Source: Sphingomonas metalli (GTDB lineage: Bacteria; Pseudomonadota; Alphaproteobacteria; Sphingomonadales; Sphingomonadaceae). Taken from it: DNA of 64,000 nt. Below, in pieces: positions 10,901-18,651 of this stretch; position 1 is the first letter of the stretch, and each line of letters begins with the position of its first letter. The notes under the pieces were generated by a model. That model did no database searches, was not told the origin of the DNA, and was given only the letters and a program-made list of their open reading frames with translations. The translations under genes and the position numbers were made by a program. The stretch is taken from assembly GCF_014641735.1 (NCBI RefSeq), contig NZ_BMIH01000001.1, forward strand, positions 645,001 through 709,000, written 5' to 3'.

Positions 10901-11760
10901 CCTGGCTGACGCGCATTGCCGCGCTGCTCGCGCTGACACTGGCAACCGGTCCCGCCGGCGCTTTCTGGGAATATGGCCACGAGACGGTCGCCTCAATCGC
11001 CTGGGCCAATGTGAAGCCCGCCACCCGCACCGCGGTCCGCCGCATCCTCGCCCGGCAGGCGGCGCTCGACACCCCCACCTGCCCCGCCCGCACGATCGAG
11101 GAGGCCAGCGTCTGGCCCGACTGCGTCAAGCCGCTCAAGGACGCCGCGGGCAAGAGCCGCTTCGGCTATGCCTATAGCTGGCACTACCAGAACGTCAGCA
11201 TCTGCGAGCCGTTCGATCTTCAGCCCGCCTGCAAGGACGGGGACTGCGTATCGGTCCAGATCGATCGCCAGCGCCGCATTCTCGCCGATCGCGGTGCGAC
11301 GCCGAAGGACCGGGCGATGGCGCTCGCCTTCCTCGTCCATTTCGTCGGTGACCTGCACCAGCCGCTCCATGCCGGCGACAAAGGCGATCGCGGCGGCAAC
11401 GACGCCAAGGCGGACTACGGCATCTACGCGCCCGACCGGCTCAACCTCCATTCGGTCTGGGACGGCCTGCTCGCCGAACGCGCCATCTCCGCGCCGCCGC
11501 CGCTGGTGAAGCGCTATCCGGTCGCCACCCGCCGGCGGCTGGAAGCCGGCAGCGTGACCGACTGGAGCCGGGAGAGCTGGCAGGCCGCGCACACCGCCTA
11601 TGCGGTCGCGATGCATGGCGAACCCTGCCAGCCGACGCCCGCCCGCCTCCACCTGACCGACGCGGACGTGCAGCAGCTCCAGCCGCTCATGCGCGACGAG
11701 GTGGTCAAGGGCGGCCTCCGCCTCGCCCGCCTGCTCGATGCGGCACTGGCGCGCGGCTGA
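10897..11760 (+). CDS. S1/P1 family nuclease (secreted)
   Basis: Zinc-dependent single-strand nuclease / 3-prime nucleotidase of the S1/P1 family, 287 residues. The signal peptide ends near AGA, leaving a mature N-terminus FWEYGHE or WEYGHE; the tryptophan at this place is a zinc ligand in characterised members. Further zinc-binding blocks are HYQNVS and LVHFVGDLHQPLHAGDKGDRGGND (histidine and aspartate ligands), quoted here in part. It likely degrades nucleic acid in the periplasm or outside. Translational coupling to the upstream asparaginase suggests a scavenging operon, which is inference. Confidence 0.9.
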   Translation: MTWLTRIAALLALTLATGPAGAFWEYGHETVASIAWANVKPATRTAVRRILARQAALDTPTCPARTIEEASVWPDCVKPLKDAAGKSRFGYAYSWHYQNVSICEPFDLQPACKDGDCVSVQIDRQRRILADRGATPKDRAMALAFLVHFVGDLHQPLHAGDKGDRGGNDAKADYGIYAPDRLNLHSVWDGLLAERAISAPPPLVKRYPVATRRRLEAGSVTDWSRESWQAAHTAYAVAMHGEPCQPTPARLHLTDADVQQLQPLMRDEVVKGGLRLARLLDAALARG

Positions 11761-11774
11761 TCGCTCCCCTTATT

Positions 11775-11879
11775 GTCACCCCGGCGAAGGCCGGGGCCCA
11801 GTTGGGGGACTGGTGTGATGCGTGCCGCGCCCCGTTACTACGACCTTCCCAACTGGGCCCCGGCCTTCGCCGGGGTGAC
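11775..11879. repeat. Family B paired palindromic repeat
   Basis: Left arm GTCACCCCGGCGAAGGCCGG and right arm ending GGCCTTCGCCGGGGTGAC are near-exact inverted copies, extended inward by CCCAGTTGGG and CCCAACTGGG. About 40 bases of unpaired sequence lie between. It lies between the convergent nuclease gene and small membrane protein gene. Confidence 0.85.
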
Positions 11880-11917
11880 CAAGAGGGCTTTTCGCAACTC
11901 TACTGGCACCAGCCCGC

Positions 11918-12136
11918 CTACCGCCCCCGGCTATTCTGCGCCGCGAACCCGATGAATCCTACCGCCAACACTGCGATCAGCGCGAAGCGCAACCAGACGG
12001 GGTGCATATGCAACTGCCCCAGCCCGACGACGATCGCCGCAAACGCCCCCGTCGCCAGCCATCCCTGCCAGCGTACCGGCGTATAGCCCCAGCCGAACCG
12101 CTTGGGCGCGAACCACGCTTCCTCGTCCCCGGTCAT
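11918..12136 (-). CDS. Small two-helix membrane protein of the SPFH cassette
   Basis: A 72-residue hypothetical protein. After a polar N-terminus (DEEAWFAPKRFGWGYTPVRW) come two membrane segments, about 26-43 and 49-66, joined by a short polar turn. The family is not recognised. It starts four bases inside the end of the ribbon-helix-helix gene, which in turn overlaps the SPFH gene, so the three are one unit. A role in a membrane complex with the SPFH protein is plausible but unproven. Confidence 0.7.
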   Translation of the reverse strand: MTGDEEAWFAPKRFGWGYTPVRWQGWLATGAFAAIVVGLGQLHMHPVWLRFALIAVLAVGFIGFAAQNSRGR

Positions 12137-12339
12137 TCGCCATCCTCTTTCGCCGGCCGCCCGCGCTTCACCGCGGGCGGCGCATCCAGCTTCACCCCGC
12201 GCCGCGCCAGCGCCTCGCGCAATAGGCACTCGACCTGCGCATTGACGCTGCGCAGGTCACCCGCCGCAGATCGCTCGATCGCCGCATGAAGTGCGGGGTC
12301 GAGGCGCAGCGGAAAGGCCTTGCGCGGCGGGTTCGCCAT
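12133..12339 (-). CDS. Ribbon-helix-helix (Arc/HicB-like) DNA-binding protein
   Basis: A 68-residue protein with an Arc-type fold: a beta strand KAFPLRLDPALHAAIERSA (residues 7-25), then SVNAQVECLLREALARRG as the second helix pair. In Arc-like proteins the strand of a dimer reads the major groove. The tail is basic (AVKRGRPAKED). The ATG overlaps the SPFH stop by one base (TAATG). A tandem AT-rich site upstream of the cassette at 13255-13275 is its most likely operator, which would make it an autorepressor. Confidence 0.8.
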   Translation of the reverse strand: MANPPRKAFPLRLDPALHAAIERSAAGDLRSVNAQVECLLREALARRGVKLDAPPAVKRGRPAKEDGE

Positions 12340-13235
12340 TACTGGTACAGCGAGCCTGTATTGACGACCGGCTGCGTGTCGCGTTCGCCGCACAGCACGA
12401 CCATCAGGTTCGAGACCATCGCTGCGCGCCGCTCGTCGTCCAGCTCGACGACGTTCTTCGCCGAGAGCTGATCGAGCGCCATCTCGACCATGCCCACCGC
12501 ACCCTCGACCAGCGTCTGGCGCGCCGCGACCACCGCCTGCGCCTGTTGCCGGCGCAGCATCGCGCCCGCGATCTCGGAGGCATAGGCAAGATGGGTGAAG
12601 CCGCATTCGTCCACCGTGATTCCCGCGACCGACAGCCGCGCGATCAGCTCGCCGCGCAGCTCCGCCCCCACCTGATCGTGGTTGCCGCGCAGCGTCACCT
12701 CCTGATGCTCGTAATCGTCATAGGGGTAGCGCGAACCGATCGTCCGCACCGCCGCCTCGACCTGCACGTTGACGAAGGCGCGATAGTCGTCGACGTCGAA
12801 CAGCGCCTGCGCCGTGTCGGTCACGCGCCAGACCACCTGCGCCGCCATCTCGATCGGATTGCCGCGCAGGTCGTTGACCTTGATCCGCTCGGAGATGACA
12901 TTGTTCGCCCGTACCGAGATGCGCCGCCGGATCAGCCAGGGCAGCACCCAGCGGAGGCCCGCATTGCGATCGGTCCCGCGATACGCCCCGAACAGCGTGA
13001 TCGCCGCCGCCTGGTTGGGCTGGAGCATGTAGAAGCCGCCGGCGACGAACACCGTCCCCGCCGCCGCGACCAGCGGAACGACCGCGATGATCGGCGGCCA
13101 GTTGTCGCTGGCGAGCTGCACGATCGAAAACAGCGCGACCAGCACCAGCGCCGCCGCCAGTCCCAGCATCGCCAGCCCGCTCGCCGTCGCCGCCCGATAT
13201 TCGCGCGACGCGGTCAGTACCGACTCGGTGGTCAT
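12339..13235 (-). CDS. SPFH/Band 7 (prohibitin/stomatin-like) membrane protein
   Basis: A 298-residue SPFH-domain protein. Two hydrophobic segments lie near residues 18-40 and 48-68, followed by the Band 7 domain: FYMLQPNQAAAITLFGAYRG, then LRWVLPWL, RANNVISERIKVNDLRGNPI and QVVWRVTDTAQALFDVDDY. A helical region rich in Ala and Glu (EIAGAMLRRQQAQAVVAARQ) follows, as in flotillin/stomatin oligomers. It likely forms a ring or membrane microdomain scaffold. GGAGG lies eight bases before the ATG. It heads a three-gene cassette with a DNA-binding protein. Confidence 0.88.
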   Translation of the reverse strand: MTTESVLTASREYRAATASGLAMLGLAAALVLVALFSIVQLASDNWPPIIAVVPLVAAAGTVFVAGGFYMLQPNQAAAITLFGAYRGTDRNAGLRWVLPWLIRRRISVRANNVISERIKVNDLRGNPIEMAAQVVWRVTDTAQALFDVDDYRAFVNVQVEAAVRTIGSRYPYDDYEHQEVTLRGNHDQVGAELRGELIARLSVAGITVDECGFTHLAYASEIAGAMLRRQQAQAVVAARQTLVEGAVGMVEMALDQLSAKNVVELDDERRAAMVSNLMVVLCGERDTQPVVNTGSLYQ

Positions 13236-13254
13236 CCCCTGTTCCTCCGTTAAT

Positions 13255-13275
13255 GTGATATCACTTTAATATCAC
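13255..13275 (-). promoter_or_regulatory. Tandem AT-rich palindromic operator of the SPFH cassette
   Basis: A perfect 10-base palindrome GTGATATCAC (13255-13264) is followed by an 8/10 copy TTAATATCAC (13266-13275). The copies are 11 bases apart, one helical turn. The outer halves also form TGTGATAT-N7-ATATCACA (13254-13276). It lies 20 bases upstream of the SPFH start, in a region that is otherwise very GC-rich. The spacing suits binding of two ribbon-helix-helix dimers. Confidence 0.65.
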
Positions 13276-13310
13276 ATCCGGGGAAAGCAAGGGTCCTGTC
13301 ATCCACCCGT

Positions 13311-13394
13311 CGTCATCCCGGCGCAGGCCGGGATCTCCCCATCGTCGAGCGGGTTTCGCGCCTCACACAGATTCCAGCCTGCGCTGGGATGACG
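13311..13394. repeat. Family A paired palindromic repeat
   Basis: CGTCATCCCGGCGCAGGCCG at the left and the inverted arm ending CCTGCGCTGGGATGACG at the right. It lies between the divergent SPFH cassette and the convergent end of the VOC gene. Confidence 0.85.
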
Positions 13395-13417
13395 TACCGT
13401 TGAGTCGAAGCCCCCCC

Positions 13418-13819
13418 TCACCGCACCGGCGAGCCGATCGACCAGCGATGCCCGAACGGGTCGACCACCTGCCCGTAGCGGTCGCCCCAGAACTGCGCCG
13501 CCACCGGCATGGTCAGCACCGCCCCCGCCGCCACCGCGCGCGCCGCCCAGCGGTCGGCATCGTCGACCTGCAGGTGCAGCGTCACGCCCTCCGGCGGCGG
13601 CGCGGCGCGGCCGGTCCATTCGGGAAACTCGTCGGACAGCATCACCCATCCGCCGTTGATGCGCAGGCTCGCCTGCATCAGCCGCTCGCCATCCTCCGCG
13701 ACATTGCGCTCCACCACCGCCGCGCCGAACGCCTTCTCGTAGAACGCCAGCGCCTCGCGCCCGCGCCGGTCACGGACTGTCAGAAACGGAGTCACCCCCG
13801 TGGTCGGCCGGTCAGCCAT
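13418..13819 (-). CDS. VOC (glyoxalase/PhnB-like) family protein
   Basis: A 133-residue vicinal-oxygen-chelate fold protein. Beta-alpha-beta modules are visible as VTPFLTVRDRRGREALAFYE and VTLHLQVDDADRWAARAVAA, ending in the family signature WGDRYGQVVDPFGHRWSI. This is the pattern of PhnB/YdhR-like proteins usually annotated as glyoxalase/bleomycin resistance; the substrate is not known. The start MADRPTTGVTP at 13819 was chosen over upstream in-frame residues that lack family similarity. It is divergent from ybgC, with 101 bases between. Confidence 0.85.
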   Translation of the reverse strand: MADRPTTGVTPFLTVRDRRGREALAFYEKAFGAAVVERNVAEDGERLMQASLRINGGWVMLSDEFPEWTGRAAPPPEGVTLHLQVDDADRWAARAVAAGAVLTMPVAAQFWGDRYGQVVDPFGHRWSIGSPVR

Positions 13820-13920
13820 CGCCCTATCCTCTCCATCGTTGACGTGGATCAGGCTAAGCGCGACGTCCGCGCGGGCCAAGCGGGTTCCTTCGCGCGCCCG
13901 AACGGGTTAACGGGCCCGTC

Positions 13921-14379
13921 ATGAATGGCGAGGACCAGCCGCCCCAGGGCCGTTTCGCAGGGAGCGAGCATCGCTTCCCGCTGCGCGTCTATTTCGAGGA
14001 CACCGACCTGTCGGGTGTCGTCTACCACGCCAATTACCTGCGCTACATGGAGCGCGCCCGGTCGGACATGCTGCGCCTCGCCGGGATCGACCAGCGCGCC
14101 GTGCACGAGGATGGCGGCGGCGCCTATGCCATCGCCGATCTGTCGATCCGCTACCGCGCGCCCGCGCGGCTCGACGATGCGCTGCTCGTCGTCTCGCGGG
14201 TGATGACGGTGAAGGCCGCCAGCGTCGTCATTCATCAGACAGTCAGGCGCGGCGCGCTTGTGCTGACCGAGGCGCAGGTCACCGCCGCGCTGGTCGCCCC
14301 CGACGGCCGGCCGCGGCGGCAGCCGCGCGCCTGGACCGACATCTACTCTCAACTGCAATGGCAGGGAGCCGACGCATGA
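13921..14379 (+). CDS. ybgC: Tol-Pal associated acyl-CoA thioesterase YbgC
   Basis: A 152-residue hot-dog fold thioesterase. The catalytic block is RVYFEDTDLSGVVYHANYLRYME in shortened view: YFEDTD, then VVYHANYLRYMERAR, with the aspartate and histidine typical of YbgC. It hydrolyses short acyl-CoA or acyl-ACP thioesters and has been linked to phospholipid metabolism at the envelope. It is the first gene of the tol-pal operon, and its stop overlaps the tolQ start (ATGA). Confidence 0.93.
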   Translation: MNGEDQPPQGRFAGSEHRFPLRVYFEDTDLSGVVYHANYLRYMERARSDMLRLAGIDQRAVHEDGGGAYAIADLSIRYRAPARLDDALLVVSRVMTVKAASVVIHQTVRRGALVLTEAQVTAALVAPDGRPRRQPRAWTDIYSQLQWQGADA

Positions 14380-15068
14380 ACCCCGTATTCAACCTGGAAG
14401 CGGCGACCCTGTCGCCGGTCGCGCTGTTCCTCCAGGCGGACTGGGTGGTGAAGCTGGTGATGGCGGGCCTGCTCCTGGCGAGCATCTGGACCTGGGCGAT
14501 CATCCTCTCCTTCTCCGCCCGCATCCGCCGCACCCGGCGCGAGATGGCGCGGTTCGAGCGCGATTTCTGGAAGACCGACGATATCGAGGCTTTCCACCGC
14601 GCCCAGTCGGACAGCGACCTGCCCTCCGCCCAGGTGTTCAACGCAGGAGTCGAAGAGTGGCGCCGCTCCACCGCCGCCAACCAGATCGACCGCGAGGGCG
14701 TGCGCGAGCGGCTGGGCACCGCCATGGGCGTTGCCGTCGCGCTGGAGGTGGAGCAGCTGTCCGACCGGCTCAACATCCTCGCCACCGTCGGCTCGGTCGC
14801 GCCGTTCGTCGGGCTGTTCGGCACCGTATGGGGGATCATGCGCAGCTTCACCGGCATCGCCGCGGCGCAGAACTCCTCGCTCGCGGTCGTCGCGCCGGGC
14901 ATTGCGGAGGCGTTGTTCGCCACCGCGATCGGGCTGTTCGCCGCCATCCCCGCGGTCATCGCCTATAACCGCTTCAGCCATGGCGTGAACAAGGTGGAGG
15001 CGGGACTGAACCGCTTCGCCGATGGTTTCCACACCACCCTGTCGCGCCAGCTGGACGGGGCGCGCTGA
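14376..15068 (+). CDS. tolQ: TolQ, inner-membrane motor subunit of Tol-Pal
   Basis: A 230-residue MotA/TolQ/ExbB proton-channel protein. It works with TolR to use the proton motive force to energise TolA during cell constriction and outer membrane maintenance. Three membrane segments are expected: about residues 20-43, 135-160 and 170-195, with the conserved channel block VAPFVGLFGTVWGIMRSFTG and the last helix LFATAIGLFAAIPAVIAYN. ATG 14376 was chosen because it overlaps the ybgC stop; the open frame extends 18 bases upstream. Confidence 0.96.
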   Translation: MNPVFNLEAATLSPVALFLQADWVVKLVMAGLLLASIWTWAIILSFSARIRRTRREMARFERDFWKTDDIEAFHRAQSDSDLPSAQVFNAGVEEWRRSTAANQIDREGVRERLGTAMGVAVALEVEQLSDRLNILATVGSVAPFVGLFGTVWGIMRSFTGIAAAQNSSLAVVAPGIAEALFATAIGLFAAIPAVIAYNRFSHGVNKVEAGLNRFADGFHTTLSRQLDGAR

Positions 15069-15072
15069 TCCC

Positions 15073-15504
15073 ATGGCGATGAACCTGCCCTCCGGCCGCC
15101 GCGGCCGGCGCGCGCCGATGGCGGAGATCAACGTCACGCCGCTCGTCGACGTGATGCTGGTGCTCCTCATCATCTTCATGGTCACCGCGCCGCTCCTGAC
15201 GGCGGGCGTGCCGGTCAACCTGCCCGATGCGCGCGCCAAGGCGCTCGATCAGGATCACGAGCCGGTCCAGCTCTCGATCGACCGGCAGGGCCGCCTGTTT
15301 CTCGGCGAGGACGAGATCGCCGACGCCGCGCTGCCCGCCAAGCTGGAGGCGATCCGCGCGGAGACGGGCGATCAGGACCCGCGCCAGGTCTTCCTGCGCG
15401 CCGACCGTTCGCTCGACTATGGCCGGGTGATGCGGGTGATGGGCGAGCTGAACCGGGCCGGCCTCAACCGCGTGTCGCTCGTCACGGTGGAGGGCGACCG
15501 CTGA
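15073..15504 (+). CDS. tolR: TolR, Tol-Pal motor subunit
   Basis: A 143-residue ExbD/TolR protein. A single N-terminal membrane helix carries the proton-relay aspartate in NVTPLVDVMLVLLIIFMV (around residues 21-38). The rest is periplasmic (VNLPDARAKAL onward) and ends in VSLVTVEGDR. Start MAMNLPSGRR at 15073 lies four bases after the tolQ stop. The final TGA shares bases with the tolA start (TGATG). Confidence 0.95.
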   Translation: MAMNLPSGRRGRRAPMAEINVTPLVDVMLVLLIIFMVTAPLLTAGVPVNLPDARAKALDQDHEPVQLSIDRQGRLFLGEDEIADAALPAKLEAIRAETGDQDPRQVFLRADRSLDYGRVMRVMGELNRAGLNRVSLVTVEGDR

Positions 15505-16448
15505 TGCAGCGGGGCGAGAAGCTGGCGCTGGGGGTCGCGGTCGCGGGGCATGTCGTGCTCTTCGGCCTGCTCTCGGTCGGCTTCCTCGCCACGCCCAATC
15601 CGCTGAAGCTCGCGCCCCAGCCGATCCAGGTCTCGCTCGCCGACGATATCGCGATCGAGCAGACCTCGCCCAATCCGGCCGCCGAGGCCGCCCCCTCGGT
15701 CGCGCCCGAACAGGGTCCGCCCGAAGACGCCGCGTCGCCCGAACCGACCCCGGTCGAGGCGGAGCCGGAACCCGCACCCGAGCCGAAGCCCGCGCCTCCC
15801 GCACCGCCCCAGCCCGCGCCGCGCCCGCAAAAGCCGGCGCCCGCGTCCAGTCCGGTGCCGCAGCCCAGGCCCCTGCCCAAGCCGCAACCGCCCGCCGCCA
15901 AGCCGGCCCCGGCCAAGCCCGCGCCCGCCAAACCGGCCCCCGCGAAGCCCGCCGCCGCCGCGCCCGCCAAGCCCGCCCAGACCAGCCGCGGCACCGGCCG
16001 CGACGCACAGGCGACCGCGGCCCGCCCGCGCGGCTCGCGGCTCGGCGACGACTTCCTCAAAGGGCTGAGCGACCGGCAGACCCCCAGCCGCGCCGAAGCC
16101 GCGCCGGCCGCGAAGATGGGGGCGCAGGCCGCCGCCGATATCGGCTCGGCGATCCTGCGGCAGGTCCAGCCCTGCGCCAACCGGCAGGTCACGCCCGGCC
16201 CCGGCGCGGAGCGGATCCGCGTCGCGATCAACCTGCGCCTCAACCGCGACGGCAGCCTCGCATCCCGCCCGCGGGTGGTCGGCCATACCGGCGTCGACGA
16301 CGAGAACCGGCGCTATGTCGACCGGGTCGACGACCTCGCCATCGCCACCTTCGTCGGCTGCTCGCCCCTGCGCGGGCTTCCCGACGAGCTTTACGACGTC
16401 CAGAACGGCTGGAGCAATTTCACGCTCCGGTACAAGCTGCCAGGATGA
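15504..16448 (+). CDS. tolA: TolA, proline-rich periplasmic spanning protein
   Basis: TolA links the TolQR motor in the inner membrane to Pal and TolB at the outer membrane. The 314-residue protein has one N-terminal anchor (residues 8-27) and a long Pro/Ala/Glu/Lys-rich middle (about 55-170) with PAPAK repeats encoded around 15896-15954. The C-terminal domain carries QVQPCANRQ and FVGCSPLRGLP, with two cysteines that may form the TolA domain III disulphide. The extended proline-rich stalk replaces the alpha-helical one of E. coli, as is common in alphaproteobacteria. Confidence 0.93.
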   Translation: MQRGEKLALGVAVAGHVVLFGLLSVGFLATPNPLKLAPQPIQVSLADDIAIEQTSPNPAAEAAPSVAPEQGPPEDAASPEPTPVEAEPEPAPEPKPAPPAPPQPAPRPQKPAPASSPVPQPRPLPKPQPPAAKPAPAKPAPAKPAPAKPAAAAPAKPAQTSRGTGRDAQATAARPRGSRLGDDFLKGLSDRQTPSRAEAAPAAKMGAQAAADIGSAILRQVQPCANRQVTPGPGAERIRVAINLRLNRDGSLASRPRVVGHTGVDDENRRYVDRVDDLAIATFVGCSPLRGLPDELYDVQNGWSNFTLRYKLPG

Positions 16449-17848
16449 GGATGCCCATGTTCCGTATCTCCGCCGCCATCGCGCTGCTCCTCGCCACCAC
16501 CGCTGCCGCGCAGCAGCCGGCGCCGCCAGTCCCCTCGGCGCCCGCCGGCGCACCGCAAGGCGCTCCCGCCACGGCAGGCGATCAGGGCGGCCTCGTCGTC
16601 GATGTCGAGGGCGGGATCAGCGCGCCCACTCCCATCGCCATCCCGGTCATGCCCGCCGCCGCCGTGGTCAACACGCCCGCCGGCTCCACCGACGCGCTCG
16701 GCCGCCAGCTGTCGGACATCATCGCCAACGACCTGAAGGGCTCAGGCCTCTTCACCCCCCTGCCCCCGTCCCAGCTGCGCGCCGTGGCGATGGCCGAGGT
16801 GCAGGCCCCCTCCTTCGACTATTGGCGCTCCACCTCGGCGCAGGCGCTGGTGCAGGGCTTCATCCGGGCCAATGGCGACGGCACGCTGACCGTCGGCTGC
16901 TACCTTTACGACGTCTCCTCGCAGCGCGAGCTCGCCAAGCAGGGCTTCGTCGTGTCACCGGCCGACTGGCGGCGGGCCGCGCACAAATGCGCCGACACCA
17001 TCTATTCGCGCCTGACCGGCGAAGGCCCCTATTTCGACAGCCGCATCGTCTATGTGTCGGAGACCGGCCCGAAGACGAAGCGGATCAAGCGCCTCGCCAT
17101 CATGGATCAGGACGGCGCCAATCACCGCTTCCTCACCAACGGCCAGTCGATCGTGCTGACGCCGCGCTTCGCGCCCAACCAGCAGTCGATCGTCTATATG
17201 AGCTACGAGAACGACCGGCCCTCCATCTACGTCTACGATCTCGGCTCGGGCCGCCCGCGCCGGGTGGTGCAGGGCGCCTCGCTCACCTTCGCGCCGCGCT
17301 TCTCGCCCGATGGCCGCTGGATCCTCTTCTCGATGGCGACCAGCGGCAATACCGATCTTTACCGCGTCTCCGCCTCGGGCGGCACGCCCCAGCGGCTGAC
17401 GACCTCGCCCGGCATCGACACCGGCGGCAGCTATTCGCCCGACGGCAATCGGATCGTCTTCGAGAGCGACCGCTCGGGCGGGCAGCAGCTCTATGTGATG
17501 AACGCCGACGGATCGAACCAGCAGCGGATCAGCTTCGGCAGCGGCCGCTACGCCACCCCGGTCTGGAGCCCGCGCGGCGATTTGATCGCCTTCACGAAGC
17601 TGGCCGGCAATTTCCGCATCGGCATCATGTCCCCCTCGGGCGGTGGCGAGAAGCTCTTGACCAACGACTGGTCGGACGAGGGACCGAGCTGGTCGCCCAA
17701 CGGCCGCGCCATCACCTTCTACCGCTCGGGCCGCGGCGCCGGCGGCACCGCGACCCTGTGGGTGGTCGATCTAACCGGCGTCAACGAGCGCCGCGTGCCC
17801 ACGCCGCTCAGCGGTTCCGATCCCGCCTGGGGTCCGCTACGTCCCTGA
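16445..17848 (+). CDS. tolB: TolB, periplasmic beta-propeller of Tol-Pal
   Basis: A 467-residue periplasmic protein. A signal peptide ends near TTAAAQ (about residue 22). The N-terminal domain (residues about 50-180) contains ALGRQLSDIIANDLKGSGLF, and a six-bladed propeller of WD40-like PD40 repeats follows, with repeated units such as APRFSPDGRWILFS and SGGSYSPDGNRIVFESDRSG (quoted in part). It binds Pal and is displaced in the Tol cycle. The first ATG overlaps the tolA stop; ATG 16451 or 16457 are alternative starts. Confidence 0.95.
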   Translation: MRMPMFRISAAIALLLATTAAAQQPAPPVPSAPAGAPQGAPATAGDQGGLVVDVEGGISAPTPIAIPVMPAAAVVNTPAGSTDALGRQLSDIIANDLKGSGLFTPLPPSQLRAVAMAEVQAPSFDYWRSTSAQALVQGFIRANGDGTLTVGCYLYDVSSQRELAKQGFVVSPADWRRAAHKCADTIYSRLTGEGPYFDSRIVYVSETGPKTKRIKRLAIMDQDGANHRFLTNGQSIVLTPRFAPNQQSIVYMSYENDRPSIYVYDLGSGRPRRVVQGASLTFAPRFSPDGRWILFSMATSGNTDLYRVSASGGTPQRLTTSPGIDTGGSYSPDGNRIVFESDRSGGQQLYVMNADGSNQQRISFGSGRYATPVWSPRGDLIAFTKLAGNFRIGIMSPSGGGEKLLTNDWSDEGPSWSPNGRAITFYRSGRGAGGTATLWVVDLTGVNERRVPTPLSGSDPAWGPLRP

Positions 17849-17880
17849 TTTGCTTGCCATCTTGAAACGGGAGAAACGAC

Positions 17881-18402
17881 ATGGCCAAGATCAAGACCAC
17901 GCTGCTCATCGCCACCTGCGGCCTCGCCATCGCCGCCTGCGCCAAGAAGCGCCCAGAGACCCTGCCCCCCGCGCCGGTCGAGACCCCCGCCACCGAGGCG
18001 CCTCCTGCCACGACCGGCACCGGTACCGGCGACGTGAGCCCGGGCTCGGCCGCCGACTTCCAGCGCTCGGTGACGTCGAACACGATCAATTTCGGCCTCG
18101 ATCAATATGACATCGACCCAGGCGCGCGCGCGATCCTCGACAGCCAGGCCGAATGGCTCGCCCGCTATCCCGATGTCCGCATCACCATCGAGGGCCATTG
18201 CGACGAGCGCGGCACCCGCGAATATAATCTCGGGCTGGGCGACCGCCGCGCCAATGCGGCGAAGAACTATCTCGCCGCCAAGGGTATTTCGCCCGCGCGT
18301 ATGACCACGATCAGCTATGGCAGCGAGCGTCCGGTCGCCACCGGCTCCGACGAGGCCGCCTGGGCCCAGAACCGCCGCGCGGTGACGATCGTCCTCGGCT
18401 GA
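17881..18402 (+). CDS. pal: Pal, peptidoglycan-associated lipoprotein
   Basis: A 173-residue outer-membrane lipoprotein with an OmpA-like peptidoglycan-binding domain. The lipobox is IAAC (cysteine at residue 20). A flexible Pro/Thr-rich linker follows, then the binding domain: NFGLDQYDID, ITIEGHCDERGTREYNLGLG with the conserved Asp and Arg, and NRRAVTIVLG at the end. GGGAG lies about nine bases upstream of the ATG. It is the last gene of the tol-pal operon; no cpoB (ybgF) follows, only repeats. Confidence 0.96.
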   Translation: MAKIKTTLLIATCGLAIAACAKKRPETLPPAPVETPATEAPPATTGTGTGDVSPGSAADFQRSVTSNTINFGLDQYDIDPGARAILDSQAEWLARYPDVRITIEGHCDERGTREYNLGLGDRRANAAKNYLAAKGISPARMTTISYGSERPVATGSDEAAWAQNRRAVTIVLG

Positions 18403-18408
18403 TCGCCC

Positions 18409-18510
18409 TTCCTCCCCCCGCCAGGGGGAGGTGGCACGCGCCAGCGTGACGAGGGGGAGGACGGCGGCTCCCCGTCGAAAGGGAGCTGCCCTCGCCCCCC
18501 TCTCTCGAAA
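18409..18510. repeat. Family D-like GC-rich palindromic repeat
   Basis: Alternating runs CCTCCCCCCGCCAGGGGGAG and GAGGGGGAGG, with a central GGCACGCGCCAGCGTGACG hairpin. It belongs loosely with the elements at 26331, 52805 and 55748, although it lacks their AGATCCTCCCC ends. It lies just after pal. Confidence 0.55.
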
Positions 18511-18523
18511 CCAACACCCATTT

Positions 18524-18616
18524 CCGTTCGTGCTGAGCTTGTCGAAGCACTGCCCTTCTTGCCGCGAACGGCGCGGTGAAGAGGAAAGCAGCCCTTCGAC
18601 AAGCTCAGGGCGAACG
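18524..18616. repeat. Family C paired palindromic repeat
   Basis: CCGTTCGTGCTGAGCTTGTC at the left and an inverted arm ending GACAAGCTCAGGGCGAACGG at the right. It lies downstream of pal and 35 bases from the stop of the convergent secreted protein gene. Confidence 0.85.
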
Positions 18617-18651
18617 GACGAGGGAGTTTTCCGCAAACCCGAACTCGGCCC

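Noticed and set aside
15896..15954. Short tandem repeat that might be a CRISPR or VNTR
   Set aside because: It encodes PAPAK units of the TolA stalk in frame with no spacers; it is a protein repeat.
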